DNA from: Hamiltosporidium tvaerminnensis
Lineage: Eukaryota > Microsporidia > Dubosqiidae
NCBI GenBank assembly: GCA_022605425.2
Contig: CM061250.1
Coordinates: forward strand, 372,001-436,000
DNA: 64,000 nt
Reading direction: 5' to 3'
Position numbers and translations under genes: made by a program. How positions within the stretch are numbered: the first letter of the stretch is position 1; every line of letters begins with the position of its first letter. Under the pieces are notes generated by a model. The model did not search any database. It was not told where the DNA came from and saw only the letters and a list, made by a program, of their open reading frames with translations. Below are positions 1 through 13,582 of this stretch, piece by piece.

Positions 1-1828
1 ACATACAATTACATATGCGATCTAACACCAAGTTTGATATTCCTAGAAATTATGTAACCCAACTCTTGCATTTATCCAACGTATTGGTGCTTTTATCTTA
101 ACCAGATATTCTACGAAATACAATTTTTTTATAATCTATTTTGCACATCTAAAAATATAATAAATTACTAAATGTTAAAGAAATTTCCATCTGAGTGATC
201 AAAGTAATTTTTTATAAAAGTAAATATATTTTACGGATTCTTAAAAGGGACCCTATTATAATATATAATATGACAAAAAAATCGGATTCGTCTGAAATGC
301 TTCAAAAAGCATAACATGTGAATACATTTCGTTTATATATTTTTCTTTAATTTTTTCTTATATAAAGTCATTAACATTTAAATCACGCTAATCATTTAGC
401 TAACTGAGCATGTCTTTAAACATTTCCAACATAATTTAGACTAAAGTCTAAAATGATACTTCAATAGAAGATAATTTGAATCAAATAGTTAAATCAAATC
501 AAATGTAACACAATTGAACACAGACGTTATATTATTTATACCTTTGATTAATTTGCCATCTTTCTTCATACTTGAAATATTTATTTTAAATGTTAAATAT
601 CTTTAAAAAGTTGCAGATGATATAAAATACTTAGATATAAAAAAATTTATCAATCGCAAGAAAAGTATTTATACCATGAAAATTTATGACTTTGTTTTTT
701 CTCTAATCTAAATCAAAAAAAACAGAAGCTTAGATATTGCGTCGGACTAGGTTTTTTCATAAAATATCTCAGAGTCGGTTTTTTCAGTTGAGATTGCACC
801 CCAAAAACATATGAATTCGGGTGATTTTCATTATAGAAAGTAGAAAGTCATCACAATAGAACAGTAGTATAGAAAGTACCATTTTTTGTTCTAATGTTTG
901 GTTCAAATACCTTTTCAATATACTTTTATTTAAACAAAGTTTTAAAAAAAATGACTACTATTTATTATTCAGTGCATAAGATTGATTGCTTCACATTTTA
1001 AAAAATTTGAGAGCTAGAATTAAATAATAAAGTTAAAAAATAATTAATGGTATACTTCTTTGCCTAAGCATGTTGAATAGATTTGCTCATACAATATTTA
1101 TACATTCAAATTTCTGTTTATTTTTTTTTAATTTATTAACGTAATAAAATTTATGATTCAAATTTTAGGCGTAATCCTGTTTTTTTAGAATTTTATTTTA
1201 TTAGAAAGGCTAACATTAGCAAAATTTTTATTTACATCTAGAAGAACAACATGTCTTATTTGCGTACGCAATATATTTTTTAAAAAAATCTTCTATATTT
1301 TCTAAAAAAATAGATTAGAAACACTCAAATTATACAAAGATATGTTCTTTTGCTTAGTTCTTTCATGGTATATAATTATTGATATAATTCAATGCTTCCA
1401 TATAGCGTGATATACTTTTAAGAAATAAGTTTATATTTTGGGCATTTTAACTGAGATACAACTATTGTGAATTTAAAATAAATTATTGTTAAACGATTGT
1501 AAAATAGTAAATTTCCGGAGTTTTAATTTCTGTCATATGACTTCTATAAAATATAGTTTTCTATTTTTGAGCTAAAAACACAAGTCAAATTTGATTGTTA
1601 GAAACCAATTAAACAAGCTTTTTATACCATACTAAAAAAATTCTGCTTTTTTCTATTAAATGGCAAAAGTAATTTATATAGATATGTTAAATCCCACGAA
1701 AACCTTATAAAATATAAGATACAAACAAATCTATTATATATATTTCGGTCCAAAGGTAACATATATTTCTGCAAAAAACTAAAAATAAAATATTACGTAG
1801 GCTAAAGACTATTTGCGCTTTTAATATA
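1..1828. other. AT-rich gene-free stretch
   Basis: No reading frame of convincing length or composition and no recognisable repeat was seen. The sequence is long A/T runs with stops in all frames. It ends at the TA that flanks the first mariner-like element. Confidence 0.6.
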
Positions 1829-1830
1829 TA

Positions 1831-1862
1831 CACCATCTGTCCGGAAATATGGTATACTTTTC
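1831..1862. repeat. Left terminal inverted repeat of mariner copy 1
   Basis: The TA-flanked end reads CACCATCTGTCCGG followed by AAATATGGTATAC. It matches, inverted, the right end at 3541-3579, and also both ends of the copy at 38717-40434. Confidence 0.75.
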
Positions 1863-2072
1863 AAAAAAACCGTAGATTATCGTGAATATAAAAAATAAAT
1901 AGGCAACCGTCATGATATTGTCATAGTAAATATTCATGACAATATAACCTAAAACATGCGACTTTAGTAATATCATTCTTAGTTAAAAAATTACTGCTCC
2001 TAAATCAGTGTTTCTTAAGGTAAAAAAAATTAGTACCGCTGCAAGACGAATGAGGAAAATTTGGAAGTAAAT

Positions 2073-3382
2073 TTGTTAAATTTAGAAAAAAGAGATTCAA
2101 AATATAAAGAGTTAACTAAGGAACAACGTAAAGGTATTTTAGAAAAATTATTACAGCAGATGAAGGAGAATAAATTAACACAGGGTGCATCAACGAATTT
2201 TCTTCTGCCTTTTAAGTTTCCCGGCTAAACGTTAGCCGAATTTGGCATGCAGCAGCAACCTCAATATAGAAAGGGCAAGATATATGCCGATGTTTCTTCA
2301 AAAAAGAAAAAAAGATGCGGAAGAAAACCTAAAGAATATTCGAACAATTTAGCCCTAATAAATAATACACCATGAAATTGTCTAGGAACGCTTCGAAGTC
2401 TTTCCGTTGCAATTGATATTCATCAACTCTGTTTGATATATTCAAGTCGGGAAAGTATATCAAGAGAATATCTTCTACGGTTAAACATACCTTAACAGAT
2501 AAAAATGTAATGGACCGATTAGAATTTTGCTTGTCTAAAATAAATCTTGCAAAGAATGAAGATTTGCTTTTTGATGATTTGTACTACTACGTTCACATTG
2601 ATGAAAAGTGGTTTTATGAGACTAAAGTTAAGCGCTCTTATTACTTAATATTAAACGAAGAAAAACCGGAGAGAAACTGCAAAAATAGGCGATTTATTAC
2701 GAAATAATGTTCATGGCTGCAGTAGCTCGACTACGCTATGAGGCACATCGAAAGCTTTATTTTGATGGGAAAATTAGAATATGGCCATTTGTTGATTAAG
2801 AACCAACTAAATAAATTCTAAGAATAGGGCTAAAGAGACAATGATAACAAAAAATGTGGAATTTGTTACAGCAGTACATTGCAAAAACATGATTATTGAT
2901 AATGTAATTCCCGCAAGTAAATCTAAATCCACGCCAGAATACAAAAGGAAAAAAATTTACGTACAACGAGACAATACAAAACCCCATTTTTCTGATAATG
3001 ATGCAGATATTGTCGCTCTTGGTTTTGCTGATGACTGAATATCTAATTTAAGGCGCAACCGGCAAATAGCCCTGATTTCAATGTTCGTGATTTAGGTTTT
3101 TTAAACTCCATACAATCGCTGCTACATAAAGCTTCGCCACACACAATTGACGAATTTATAAATTGTGTTCAAGATGCATTACATCATTTAGAAGCGAATA
3201 TGCTTGATAACGTTTTTACAGTTTTGCAAGCATGTATTGAGTCAATTATGTTAACAGATGAAGGAAACGGCTATAAAATACCTCATTTAAGTAAAGAAAA
3301 ACTTCGTCGCGAAGGTAGACTGCTAGAAAAATATGTATGTTCCAAAGAAGCATACGTTAAAGCCAAATCAAATTTCGAGTGA
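2073..3382 (+). pseudogene. Broken mariner-like transposase
   Basis: The frame is interrupted by stops and frameshifts, but family blocks are readable in order. An N-terminal helix-turn-helix region begins with LTKEQRKGILEKLL near 2113. The first catalytic Asp sits in HIDEKWF near 2597. The second block near 2967 reads QRDNTKPH, where mariners have QQDNAxPH. The third block corresponds to SPDLNVLDLGFF but here reads SPDFNVRDLGFL near 3070. A C-terminal block with NGYKIPHLSKEKL follows near 3268. The second and third Asp are 39 residues apart in the better copy at about 39.9-40.0 kb, hence DD39D. Plant-type mariners have the same ending (YxIPHxxK). It is non-functional as it stands. Confidence 0.8.
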
Positions 3383-3540
3383 ACTTATAGATTTTAATAT
3401 ATATTTTATTTAATTTTTTTTAATATTTACATTAATCTTTATTAAAATATTCGAAAGAAAGGTAATTTAATAAACTTGTCATGTACATTTTTTGATTTAT
3501 TTTATTTTTTCGCAAATTTATACCATATTTCCGGACAAAA

Positions 3541-3579
3541 GATCGCTAAAATGTATACCATATCTTCGGACAGAGGGAG
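3541..3579. repeat. Right terminal inverted repeat of mariner copy 1, with internal duplicate
   Basis: AATGTATACCATATCTTCGG then ACAGAGGGAG is the inverse of the left end. A similar ATACCATATTTCCGGACA motif occurs just inside, near 3521-3538, so the end motif is doubled on this side. Confidence 0.65.
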
Positions 3580-3581
3580 TA

Positions 3582-6185
3582 TTATTTTACAGTCTAGACT
3601 TAATAAAATTTTTCACAAGCAAATACATATAAAAAGGTTTTTTTTTCTTCTTTTGATATTTTGTAAAATTTAATTCCTGATAAATCCAGAATAGATTGTA
3701 TTTTTAGGCTTTAAGAATCCAATCTGTGTTTTGCCATAATAAATTTTTGTTTTTTAGTGCGTAACTTCTTCTTGTATAAATAAAACGGTTAAGAATAGAA
3801 TTTTGCAATAACTATCTAGTAAAACCCTTTCATTTTGGTCCAAATTTGCTAAATATAGTGAGCCGAAATTAAATTTCGAGTATATAAATAAATGATTAAT
3901 TATCTAAAAGGCGAATTAAGTTATGTTTTTCGCATAAAATCTATTGCTCAGATGCTGAAAACGTGCCTGTAAACAATATAAGCTAGATCTTTAAGTAGTA
4001 AAATATATTTAATTTTCTTTTGACATAGACTATACCCATTGAGTGACTGTAAAATAGAAAAATGTTGCAGAAATCATTTGAATTTTTTTTATAGATATTT
4101 TTATTGAAATATCTTTTTATGAAAAATAAAAATTTGATTTTAGTTTAAAAATAAAATTTTTTTAAGCAATTTAAATAGTCTGCGAGCATATCAATCATAA
4201 TGACTTTTTCGAGTTAATTTACAATCGACTTAAACATTTATAAAATAAATACAGAAAATTTTTCATCACTCAAGTAGCATTATTCTTGATTGTAGGTTAA
4301 CTTGTGCCGCTAAATAATCCAAAGTTAAAATATAGCAGTTGTAAAATGATACATCAAATTTTAAATTATATTTGATGCATTTTACGATATATATTGCAGA
4401 AAGTTAATGATATACGAATAAAAATGAGCTTTAATATAAAAATATAACAAAAAATTATGAGTAAAAAATTAGAAAACTATTTTAAATAAAGAATTATACG
4501 ACGCTTGTAGAAATTCATGTTTAACATAATGTCAGTGAAAAAAATATTAAAGCCATAATTTATTCTTATTTCATGTTTTTTTGGAGCTTTCATAAAAGCC
4601 TACTGGCCCATACGAGAAAGATAATAAGATTAATCAAAGTAAAACGAATATGTAAAATATAAATAGAAATACATAGATAAAAAAAACACTTAATAACAGT
4701 AAATTGTGAGTGATATATAGAAATAATATGTTTTAATGTTTTTTGTTCAATATTTTTTTTACGCAGTATTTTTCCTCCGGAATAATATAGATATATTTAC
4801 TTTAGTCATGTCTGATTTTAAATTTTACAAGATATTATGCTACAATGATATACTTTTGGTGTTGCACTATGAACTGTTGTATATTTGCATATTACAATCA
4901 CAAACAAATATTTTTTTCTTTGCTTGAGAATTGTGTATATTTGCTTGATTATATGAAAATGTGAACAATCTAACTATTTTTTGGATATTTAAGAGAAATT
5001 TGCGAATAAAAAAATATTTCATACCTAAGTTGAAATTAAAGAAAATTCACAACATTTTTGGCTTTTTTAGAAGAAAGGTATTCATTTTTCTAATCCTGCA
5101 ACCATAGTATTCACGTATAAATAAAGGCTATAATTCAAATATTATTTCTACGAGTTCTTAAAGTTCTCAAAACCAAATTCTTAATCTAACTTATTTTTAT
5201 TACCAATAATCTGCCAGATTTGGAAAGTCACAAAAAAAAATAAATCATACGTAAATAAGCAAATATAAGGCAGATGAATCTGCACGTTATGCATCTCGCT
5301 CTATAAGTTTACAAGCTCTATATATAGAAAACTTATTATATTTCATTTTTTAATTTCGGTAAAAAAATCACGACTAATTTTATTTGGTGAAAATTCAAGT
5401 AGAGGCGTTTATATATGCCTTGTTTATTAACATAAATATAAATACTTCAAATATAAAGCAGTTTAGAATTTTGCAGATAATTGCATTGCGTAATATAAAT
5501 GATTAATTGAGCCAATAATTAGGAATAATATGTTAACTTTTTTATAATTTAGAATATTTTTTGGGAACGGCATCTTTTACACCTCGCTGATTTATGTGAA
5601 AAACATATTGTAGATTGTATATTTATTTCTAGTAAATTTTATCCAGTATTACGTTGATTAGCGAATTATATTATAGGATCTTTCAGATTCTTTTAACCTG
5701 TTTATAAAGTAATTTTTTTCTTTTATTATATTTGTTCAATTAATAATTTTAATTGCATTATAATCCTCATTTTGAATCAATTAATGTCTTATTTTATCAA
5801 ACTACAAAGCATTTACTTTTTGGGAACTATTTTCTAAAATTAACATAAACCTAGAACTTTTTTTATAAACATATTCAGTAATCTATACAAATCTTATATA
5901 AGTTGTATAAAAATATTTTTTAGAGAACCTAAATATTGAATTTTTTTAAAAACTTGTAGTAAATGTAACCTATTAATAATATAAATATATTTTGGGCTAT
6001 TTGGCTTTAATATCGTATATTATGAAGCAACCGTGAACTTGTATACCGATATACAAGTTTATTGTGGCCCAAAACTGCAATCAAATGTATAATTATGACA
6101 TATTATATTCATAATTTCACTAATTCCGAAAAAATATTTGCAAATTGCAGCAAGCTTTTCTGAAGTAATGTTTCTATTATTACCC
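3582..6185. other. AT-rich gene-free stretch
   Basis: I see no supported gene, RNA gene or repeat. A 63-codon frame near 4736-4927 is rich in Phe, Tyr and Ile, as chance frames are in this base composition. Confidence 0.5.
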
Positions 6186-6189
6186 CAAC

Positions 6190-6440
6190 GATTCTATTCA
6201 TTCACTTTGCACTACAGCCCTGTGCGAGCCTTGGCTTCCCTTAGTAATACCGCTCACTGTTCTTTTTCTCGTGGGTTTATATAATTATCGGGTTTCGTTA
6301 CAAGGTAGTTTTATGGAGTGGGTCGTATGCCTTACGCTCAACCCCAAGCCCAACCCCAACATAGAGGATCAGTTTCCTTTAGTCGTCTCTTAAAACAAGC
6401 AGAGAATACTCAAGCCAATTCTGTTCCCGCAAGGTGAGAA
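6190..6440 (+). mobile_element. Possible LTR-retrotransposon 5' remnant (LTR end, leader, gag-like start)
   Basis: This ~250-base patch is clearly richer in G+C than its surroundings. It contains GGGTTTCGTTACA near 6292, which resembles an LTR 3' end (…ACA). A short leader follows, then an ATG at 6329 opening a ~37-codon frame that begins MPYAQPQAQPQHRG and is rich in Gln, Pro and Ala. A similar arrangement (GGTTTCGTAACA, leader, short ATG frame) occurs on the minus strand at 27.4-27.7 kb. No pol gene follows. The LTR reading is inference from two partly similar patches; the patch could instead be another repeat. Confidence 0.25.
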
Positions 6441-9400
6441 CATCTCATCAATTTACTGTTTAAAAATGTTCATAATTTAATAGAGTTAGCAGTACACAAA
6501 TGCTTGAATGCAAGTTATACGTTGCAATGCGGAAATACGAGCGCACATGCAGAATAACCACAATATCGCATATAAAGAGCAATTCTATTTTTACAAATGA
6601 AAAGTAATTTAACATGCTAACCATATTTACCAAGAGCTTTGTGATTGTAAGAAAAGATGAATGTATGTATTTACATAGTTTTCATAAAAAACGATGGAAT
6701 TTATTATTTATATCGGATTAATAAGGCAAATGTTATGCAAATTGAACTTTTGTAAACCAATAGATATTATTCACAAAACCTATTCAGTCATTGTAAATAA
6801 TTTTGCATTGTTTATCATATTCAAAGAATCTTACTAACAGAAAAATATGTTACGAAAAGATGTGGAAAAAGAATAAACCTTCTTAGTATTATATATAATC
6901 TCGAATTGAATAGGCTTTCTATGCCGATTTATAAATTCATATTTTATAAAATCAATGAAAAGTCTTGTCTTTAGTTGAAACAATGCTATTAATACCTATT
7001 TAGAGTAATTTCGATACTTGAAGTTAGTTTTAGTGTAAACCATCGCTTAAAAAAAATGGCAAAAAAACTAATTCACTTCACTCATTTGAAGAAAGCTAAC
7101 GCAAAAAATTGATAATTTATGGAAATGCAATAAGGATCAAGCGATCGGTCTGTAATGACAACGTATTGGTAAGTTAGAATGCACAATGAGCACCTTACTT
7201 GAATCCAGTCTTTTCAATAAAGTATCCAAAAATATCGTATATGTATGAATAAAGTTATGCATGTAGTTATATCCTAGTTATATGTAAAATCTTGCAATTT
7301 AAAAAAGTACCAGTCATTTTCATAATACCTTCAATATAAGAGTTGTAAAACATTGAGTCATCATTCGTAAAAATACATTTTTAGCTTTTTTTCTGTTAGT
7401 AATTCATCTTTTCTACATGTTTTTAGCGATTCATATAACTTCAGTGTATTAGTGTAATCAGCTGAGCAATTATATTTTATATTATTAACACGAGATTTTT
7501 CTATCTTAATTTTTTTTCCGAGTACTTTATATTTTAAAAAAGTAACTTCTCCGTTATAAAATTAATATGAAAAAAACGTTTTAAATGATGCAGACTATAA
7601 TAATTTTAGAAGACTATATAATTTTCATAATAATTTTCAAGTTACCTAAGTCAAAGAGATCAGTAAAAAATAAAGGTTATCTTATCCTGGTTTACTCAAC
7701 CTTAAACAGAAATCATGCGCCTTCGTATATTTGCAATAAATAATCTAATTGTAGCAATAAAACAAAATTGAGCTGATATTGTTTGACTGTATTATAATTC
7801 CGATGAATATACGTCTAAGATATATTAACAAAGAAATTTTTCTCGGTTATATTTCAAATGAACTCATTCGCGCTTATAAATCTTGTTTTTTTATTCGATT
7901 ACATGGTTTTTAGTACACGTAAAGATAATTTTATAATTGATTTTAAAGCAGCATGCAGTATTAAGATTGAACATAATCAACAATTTTTTTATGCTTTGCA
8001 TTTTAAAAAAGCACATATATTGATTTAAGCTATACATTTTAACGTTCTTCGTAAAAAATTAATTTTTCCAAAAACAATAACTATGCATCATTAGAAAAGA
8101 TATTAGGTTTTGTTTGTCTTCACTCACGTCAGCAAAAAATTTGATCTTTGCTCTAATTTATTATTTTATCTTTTATTTATTGCTTTTTACAATATTAAAT
8201 TGATGCTTTATATGTTTAGTGCTATCGAAATCTTTGGCTTTTATGTTTCCTTATATCAATTAAAATGTTCTCCTAACTAATATCAAATACTTCGCATAAA
8301 AGAACATTTTAATTAAATTAGAAAAATCTAACAGAATACATATAGGACACAGAGTATTTAAAAACTATTAATATCTTTTTACTACGATCTTGTTCTATTC
8401 AATTTGAAAAAAAACTTGCTACTATTGAATCTGTGTATAATAAGAGCACACGGAATTTTTTTTAGAAAAATTCATAATTTTGAAGCCCGAGAGTAATCAT
8501 GTCATTAAAGCGTTTTAGTATTGGAATCTTATCTAATGTGAATCAAATACGCAAAAAACGAGTAGTTTGTAGCATTTTTTGAGATTCCATTTGTTAAATG
8601 ACTCATTGGCTGTCTATGAAGATTATTTTTTACATTTTAAATCATTTTGAACGATCTAATTTTAAATAGACAGTAAAAAAAACTGTATTTCATAGATTTT
8701 TTTGATTATAAAATATTAAAATATTAAAATCTAAACTACCTAGGAATCAAGAGAAATATCTGCAAAACTTATAGTAGAAATTAAGCATCTAAATTATGAC
8801 AGTTTTACTCTAAAAAAAGACATGGTATTTTTAACAAACACCACCGGTAATGTTAAAACTTAAGCATATATAATTTCTACAAGTTTGAAAAATATAGAGC
8901 GAAATTTTTTGTCCGATAATTTTAGAGAAAAAGAATAAGGATTTTCGAATAAAAATATCATACGTTTTTTTGTAAAGCCCACAAATGTGTCAAAATAATT
9001 TTGCTTTAGAATAGCGAAATGAAATGTTCTAAAATCATATATCTTCTTTAAAGAAAGCCGTATGAATCGATAATAATCTATTACCTTCAAATCCATGGTT
9101 ATTGTATGGGTAAAGTTCCTTAAACGTTTTCAATTGTTTTGTAAGATCCAAAAAAAGTTTCTTGTACAAATCGGCATTTATTTCATTTTTGGAAAAAGTT
9201 CGAAATATTATATATCAAATAGTGATATGCTTATTTCTGTTTATAAATCTTCTCAACCACAATCATTAATTGATCATGAATTTGACAGCATCCTAAGGTA
9301 TATCATCTGCGTGAAACCAAGAAATAAAATTTGAAATATAGTTAAAAAATGTTTAGTTGTTTGATATTCATCCGAAGAAAAAACCACACTATACAAAATA

Positions 9401-11522
9401 AATGCCTACTAATCGAAATTATATCAAAGATTGTTTAAACTCGAAAACCCTTTCTGTGATTAGATATAATCTACTGAGAAAAAAAGCCTAAAAATAGATG
9501 TGATATTATAATCCTTAAACGGTTATATGTTTTCCGTCGTTATTTAAGTTCAAATACTTGGTGATAAATTTAAAAAATGAATAAACAAATCTTAAGTTAT
9601 GAATAGTCAAACCAACCCAGCTTTATGTATAATTTAAATTGCTTTCGGTGTATTTTAATTTCTTAGCATTGAATAGATAAAAAAAATACTTTTATGGTAG
9701 AATATCTACTCACATATATTTTACTTGTTGTAGGATTAAGTAGAGATAAATCTCTGACTCTTTATTTTTAACTACTACGCTTCTTGAACATTTGTATTTA
9801 CTTAACAAATATTTTTTATGAATGCAAAGAAAGATACTTTATATCTTTATTGACTTCTTTTAATAAACTATAAAATTAGCTAAACTTAGCACAAATATCA
9901 GTATCTGATGTATTCTTTGCGTGTAATTATCTACGCCTTCTTCCTTTAGAATGCTTATAGGTCTAGGTCTGTACTCTAGTATAGTAATATATAGCTTTGC
10001 GACGTAGAAACAAGAAATATCACCATGAAAATTTCAGATATGAGAACATTACCATATCATTGAGTAAATACTTAAAAAGAGAGTTTATACAAAAACAATT
10101 TAAAATTTTGCGCAATTATTTATTACACACATATAATGTTTAGTCATATAAAGCAAATATGAGTTAACCATTAAAATACAGATAATGAAATATATTTAAA
10201 AAGACTAAAAGATATATTTCATAAATAGATGGCTTAGCGTTACGTATACATTGCAAGCAAATAATAGAATATTTGAAGTTTGTAAAAAATAAAAAAAAGG
10301 TTCTCATAAAATAGTTCAGAGATTTTAATAAATATAAATTAACGTTTAAGAAACTAATTATCTTATTTAGTAAAGAGTGCAAAAATACTTAAATGGTTCA
10401 GTTCCAAGGATAGTTTATTAAGATATTTTCTTTTGTAATTAAAGGAATTGTAATACGAAATGCTAATTACAAATAATACTGTATAAAATGATAAAGATAT
10501 AATACACAACAGGTTATCTTTACAAGCATAGTATTAAACTTTATGGAAAGTTTTGGATTTGATTAAAAAATAATATATGATTATTTGATTTATATTTATC
10601 AAAACACCGCCAACACAGAAGTTGAAGAAATATAATCTGTAAAAATCTTTGTACCTTGAAATTTTATGGGTTTGGTATTTTATTTTGAGGAATGATACTT
10701 TTTTTCGAGAATCACATTATTGATGTAGCGTTTTAATTAACAAAAGATAGAGTGAACCCTAAGAAGTCGGGAAGATATTTGTCTAAATATATTAATGAAA
10801 TAGTAGCAAAAAACTATATTGTTTGTATGTGTAAAGTCGAATTTGGCAATCAAAAAGCCTCCTTTTCGATATGGCTTTATTATAAAGTAGTAATTCCCTA
10901 TGCCAGTTGTGAAAACACAAGTTATAGCGCTTAACTTTAATTTTCAATATTTTTGTCTCTTGTGAAACTCATATAATTGAAATGCATAAACTCACTTCGT
11001 TTTTAGAAAAAGCCATTTGTTGATTTTAGAGGCCTCATCAACGTTACTATAACAAATGCTTTTTTATTAACAATTCGAATATGAGTTCAAATTAATTAGA
11101 TTAATATTGTTAAAATTTCTTGGACCTAAAAAGACCAATACAGCTGATAGAACAAAAAGAGAATACTAATCTTATAATTTTAAGATTAAATATACAATCT
11201 TGTATACAATTATTATAGATAGCTTTTTATCATTTATTTTCACAAATATTACAAGAAATTAGCACATGATACTTTAAGAACGTTGCCTTTTTTTAATTAT
11301 TCCACAAATTACTTGACCATTACAGCATGCTTTTTGATAAGTCTAAACCGAATTAATATCTAAAGATTTTTATAGACCAAAAATAAATTATATTTAAAAG
11401 AAATATTATATTTGATAAAACGTATTTGCTTCGATGTATAATATATTTGGTAGATTTCAATATTTCACATCCACCCAATATGATTTTTAACTTCTTAAAA
11501 TAATAATACAATTATTTTTGTA
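6441..11522. other. AT-rich gene-free stretch with one weak frame
   Basis: No gene is supported. The best candidate is a 79-codon plus-strand frame at 9095-9334 (MVIVWVKFLKRF… to KPRNKI). Its residue mix is protein-like, and the same frame continues upstream between stops for about 200 bases, so it may be a decayed gene. A 78-codon frame on the opposite strand starts at the same point (8860-9096). Neither matches a family I know. Confidence 0.4.
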
Positions 11523-11681
11523 GAATTCATTGATGACTTTTCTGAGGAAAAACGTAATTTAGTATCTGGGGTTGTAAAAAAACTGCTTACTGTGGAAGGT
11601 AATAATGGTTTTCAAATTTACAAGAGCTTGCTTTACATTGTTAAAGCTATATCGTATCAAAGACAAATGAATGTATTTTAA
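11523..11681 (+). pseudogene. Coding-like fragment of unknown origin
   Basis: A 52-codon open stretch with unusually protein-like content for this region reads EFIDDFSEEKRNLVSG…, then KKLLTVEGNNGFQIYKSLLY… and ends …RQMNVF. It has no ATG at its start and an in-frame stop just upstream. The sequence before it (TTATTTTTGTAG) resembles a 3' splice site, but introns are rare in microsporidia, so a decayed gene piece is more likely. No family recognised. Confidence 0.3.
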
Positions 11682-11699
11682 CGAAATTTAAATAGCATC

Positions 11700-12738
11700 A
11701 ATATTTTAGCATTGCAAGATTCAAATATTGAATGATTAATAATGTACGTTTTTCTATGCCTTTAGACAAAATAGTTAGATGTTTTTGTTTTTAAAAAATA
11801 TAAAGATAAACTGATTAAACCTAAATTATTTGAGAACTCTTTTGATTTAAGATGTTTGAAATAAAAAAAATCATGATGAAATGATTTAAAATAGTTGGTA
11901 ATTACTTACAATCGTTTTTTACGTTTTGAAATTGATCATAATATTCGCTTTATGCACCTGATAATCTTAGAAATTGTAGAATATTCCAAATATATTTTTT
12001 CAGATTTAGCACGCTTAATATAATTACATGTAATAAAACGTTTTAAGACTCTTATCAAGCATTCGAAACTGATTATTTTACACTAACTCAAGTTCATTGT
12101 ATACTAGGTGCATTTATGAGTTTACATGAATATAATTAATTTGTGTTTTGAAATATAGAACTCACAATTAGATTATAGTAAAACGACTTTACGCTTTTAA
12201 TTAAGTTGAAATATTTTAAAAAAAAGAATAAAAAGTATATATATTTGTCCTGCCTAGAAATTTTTAGAATCACAATTATATAAATTGCGGTCTTTTCGTT
12301 TAAATTTTTCTATAATTTTCGTTTCGCGATTAATCCATAACTATATTTTCCTTCAAAGTGCGTAAATTTGGCTTAAAATTTCTATAGGAGAACAGAATTT
12401 TGAATATTATTTTTTAAATTAAGACTTTTTCATATGATAATAATGTTGCGTATTCTTGCATGCTTTATATATGAATTGTTTTTAATTCAATGCTTTATAT
12501 GTTTATTTCTTAACTTAATTTGCCTAAAATAGTAATGTTTTAAGCTTTATGTAATTCATTTTGAATAAAATACGAAAAATATGTGTAATTTAAATAGAAA
12601 ATTTTAAATTTTATAATTTAAAAAGAAATTTTTGTTATATGTTGTTAGAAAAATGCGCAATGATAAAAATGAAAAGATAAAAAAATTTATAATCGATTTA
12701 GTCAAGATATTTTTTCTAAATTATTCTTTTCGTATATT
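11700..12738. other. AT-rich gene-free stretch
   Basis: Nothing supportable was seen between the coding-like fragment and the end of the decayed IS630-like transposon. Confidence 0.5.
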
Positions 12739-12775
12739 ATAGAGTTTTTCAAGCAATATCATAATGCTTGCAATC

Positions 12776-13502
12776 TTTATTAAAAAATATAACTTCTTTT
12801 AAAACAATGGCAAGTGTTATATTTGTTTTCATGACATTGACGCAGTTCTAGGTTTAACATAAATGACTGCTACCCCAACACTCCATCGGTAACCCCTGCG
12901 ATATCTACGTTCCAAAGCCTTTCTTTTACCAGGTGTGTAGAACCTAATTAGTACGCGAGACAGTTGCCCGGAGTTTCTTAATGCCTGTTGCACTGAGTGT
13001 GATCAAAGGCCGAAGCCTCCCTGGGTTCCCCTCTCCCCAGACTATGCAGCATTCTCACATACTCTCCACTTTCTGCAAAAATAACCTCAAACTAAGATAT
13101 ATTTCAGAGATTTACATGGGGTCCAACTAGACAGTGCATTGTCATACCAACAGTTATAACCCGCTACTTAGCTCTCCCGGCTTTAATGGGTTTTGCTTTT
13201 ATATCTCAAATGCGCTAAGTCTTCTAACCCGAGTGAGAAAGGCTAGGTTTCCATGCTTTTACATGGAAATTGCCTACATTTAGCTGCGGTCTGCGCGCTA
13301 GTTACATAAAAAACTACAAATAAATATGTAGAAAAAGTTTCTCCATTTCTTAGACATCTCCAACTCATAACAACTCCCATAGAACAACCAAAGATATAGT
13401 GTGTTTTCATTCCCACAGAAAATCTAAACAATGATTTATAAATAAATCTCATGTACGAATTGCCAAGCAGATGGTTTTTTATGAGGTTATCCTCTCTCTA
13501 CA
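12776..13502 (-). mobile_element. 730-bp repeat, copy A (inserted in a transposon end)
   Basis: The copy lies in antisense relative to the repeat's own 5'-to-3' direction. It is bordered by AATGCTTGCAATC (12763-12775) and AATCCTTGCAATC (13503-13515), a 13-base target duplication with one mismatch. The target is the TCCTTGCAATC subterminal unit of the host transposon. The internal frame seen in other copies is frameshifted here. It is more diverged than the copies at 37.3 and 44.8 kb, so it is an older insertion. Confidence 0.8.
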
Positions 13503-13582
13503 AATCCTTGCAATCAATATAATAATTATTTTTAAAAAAATAAAATTTAAAAAATAAAATTTTAAATAGTGCGTGAGATTTG

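Larger units (their letters stand above)
1831..3579 (+). mobile_element. Mariner-like transposon, copy 1 (plant-type DD39D), decayed
   Basis: The element is flanked by TA at 1829-1830 and 3580-3581, as expected for Tc1/mariner insertion. Its ends are imperfect inverted repeats: CACCATCTGTCCGGAAATAT on the left, and on the right the inverse of CTCCCTCTGTCCGAAGATAT. The CTCCCTCTGTCC style of end is typical of mariner-like elements of the plant/stramenopile (Soymar-like) type. A second copy lies at 38717-40434 with the same layout. This copy is longer by about 30 bases and its transposase is broken in several places, so it cannot be autonomous. The right end contains a second, internal copy of the terminal motif near 3520-3538. 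Confidence 0.85.
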
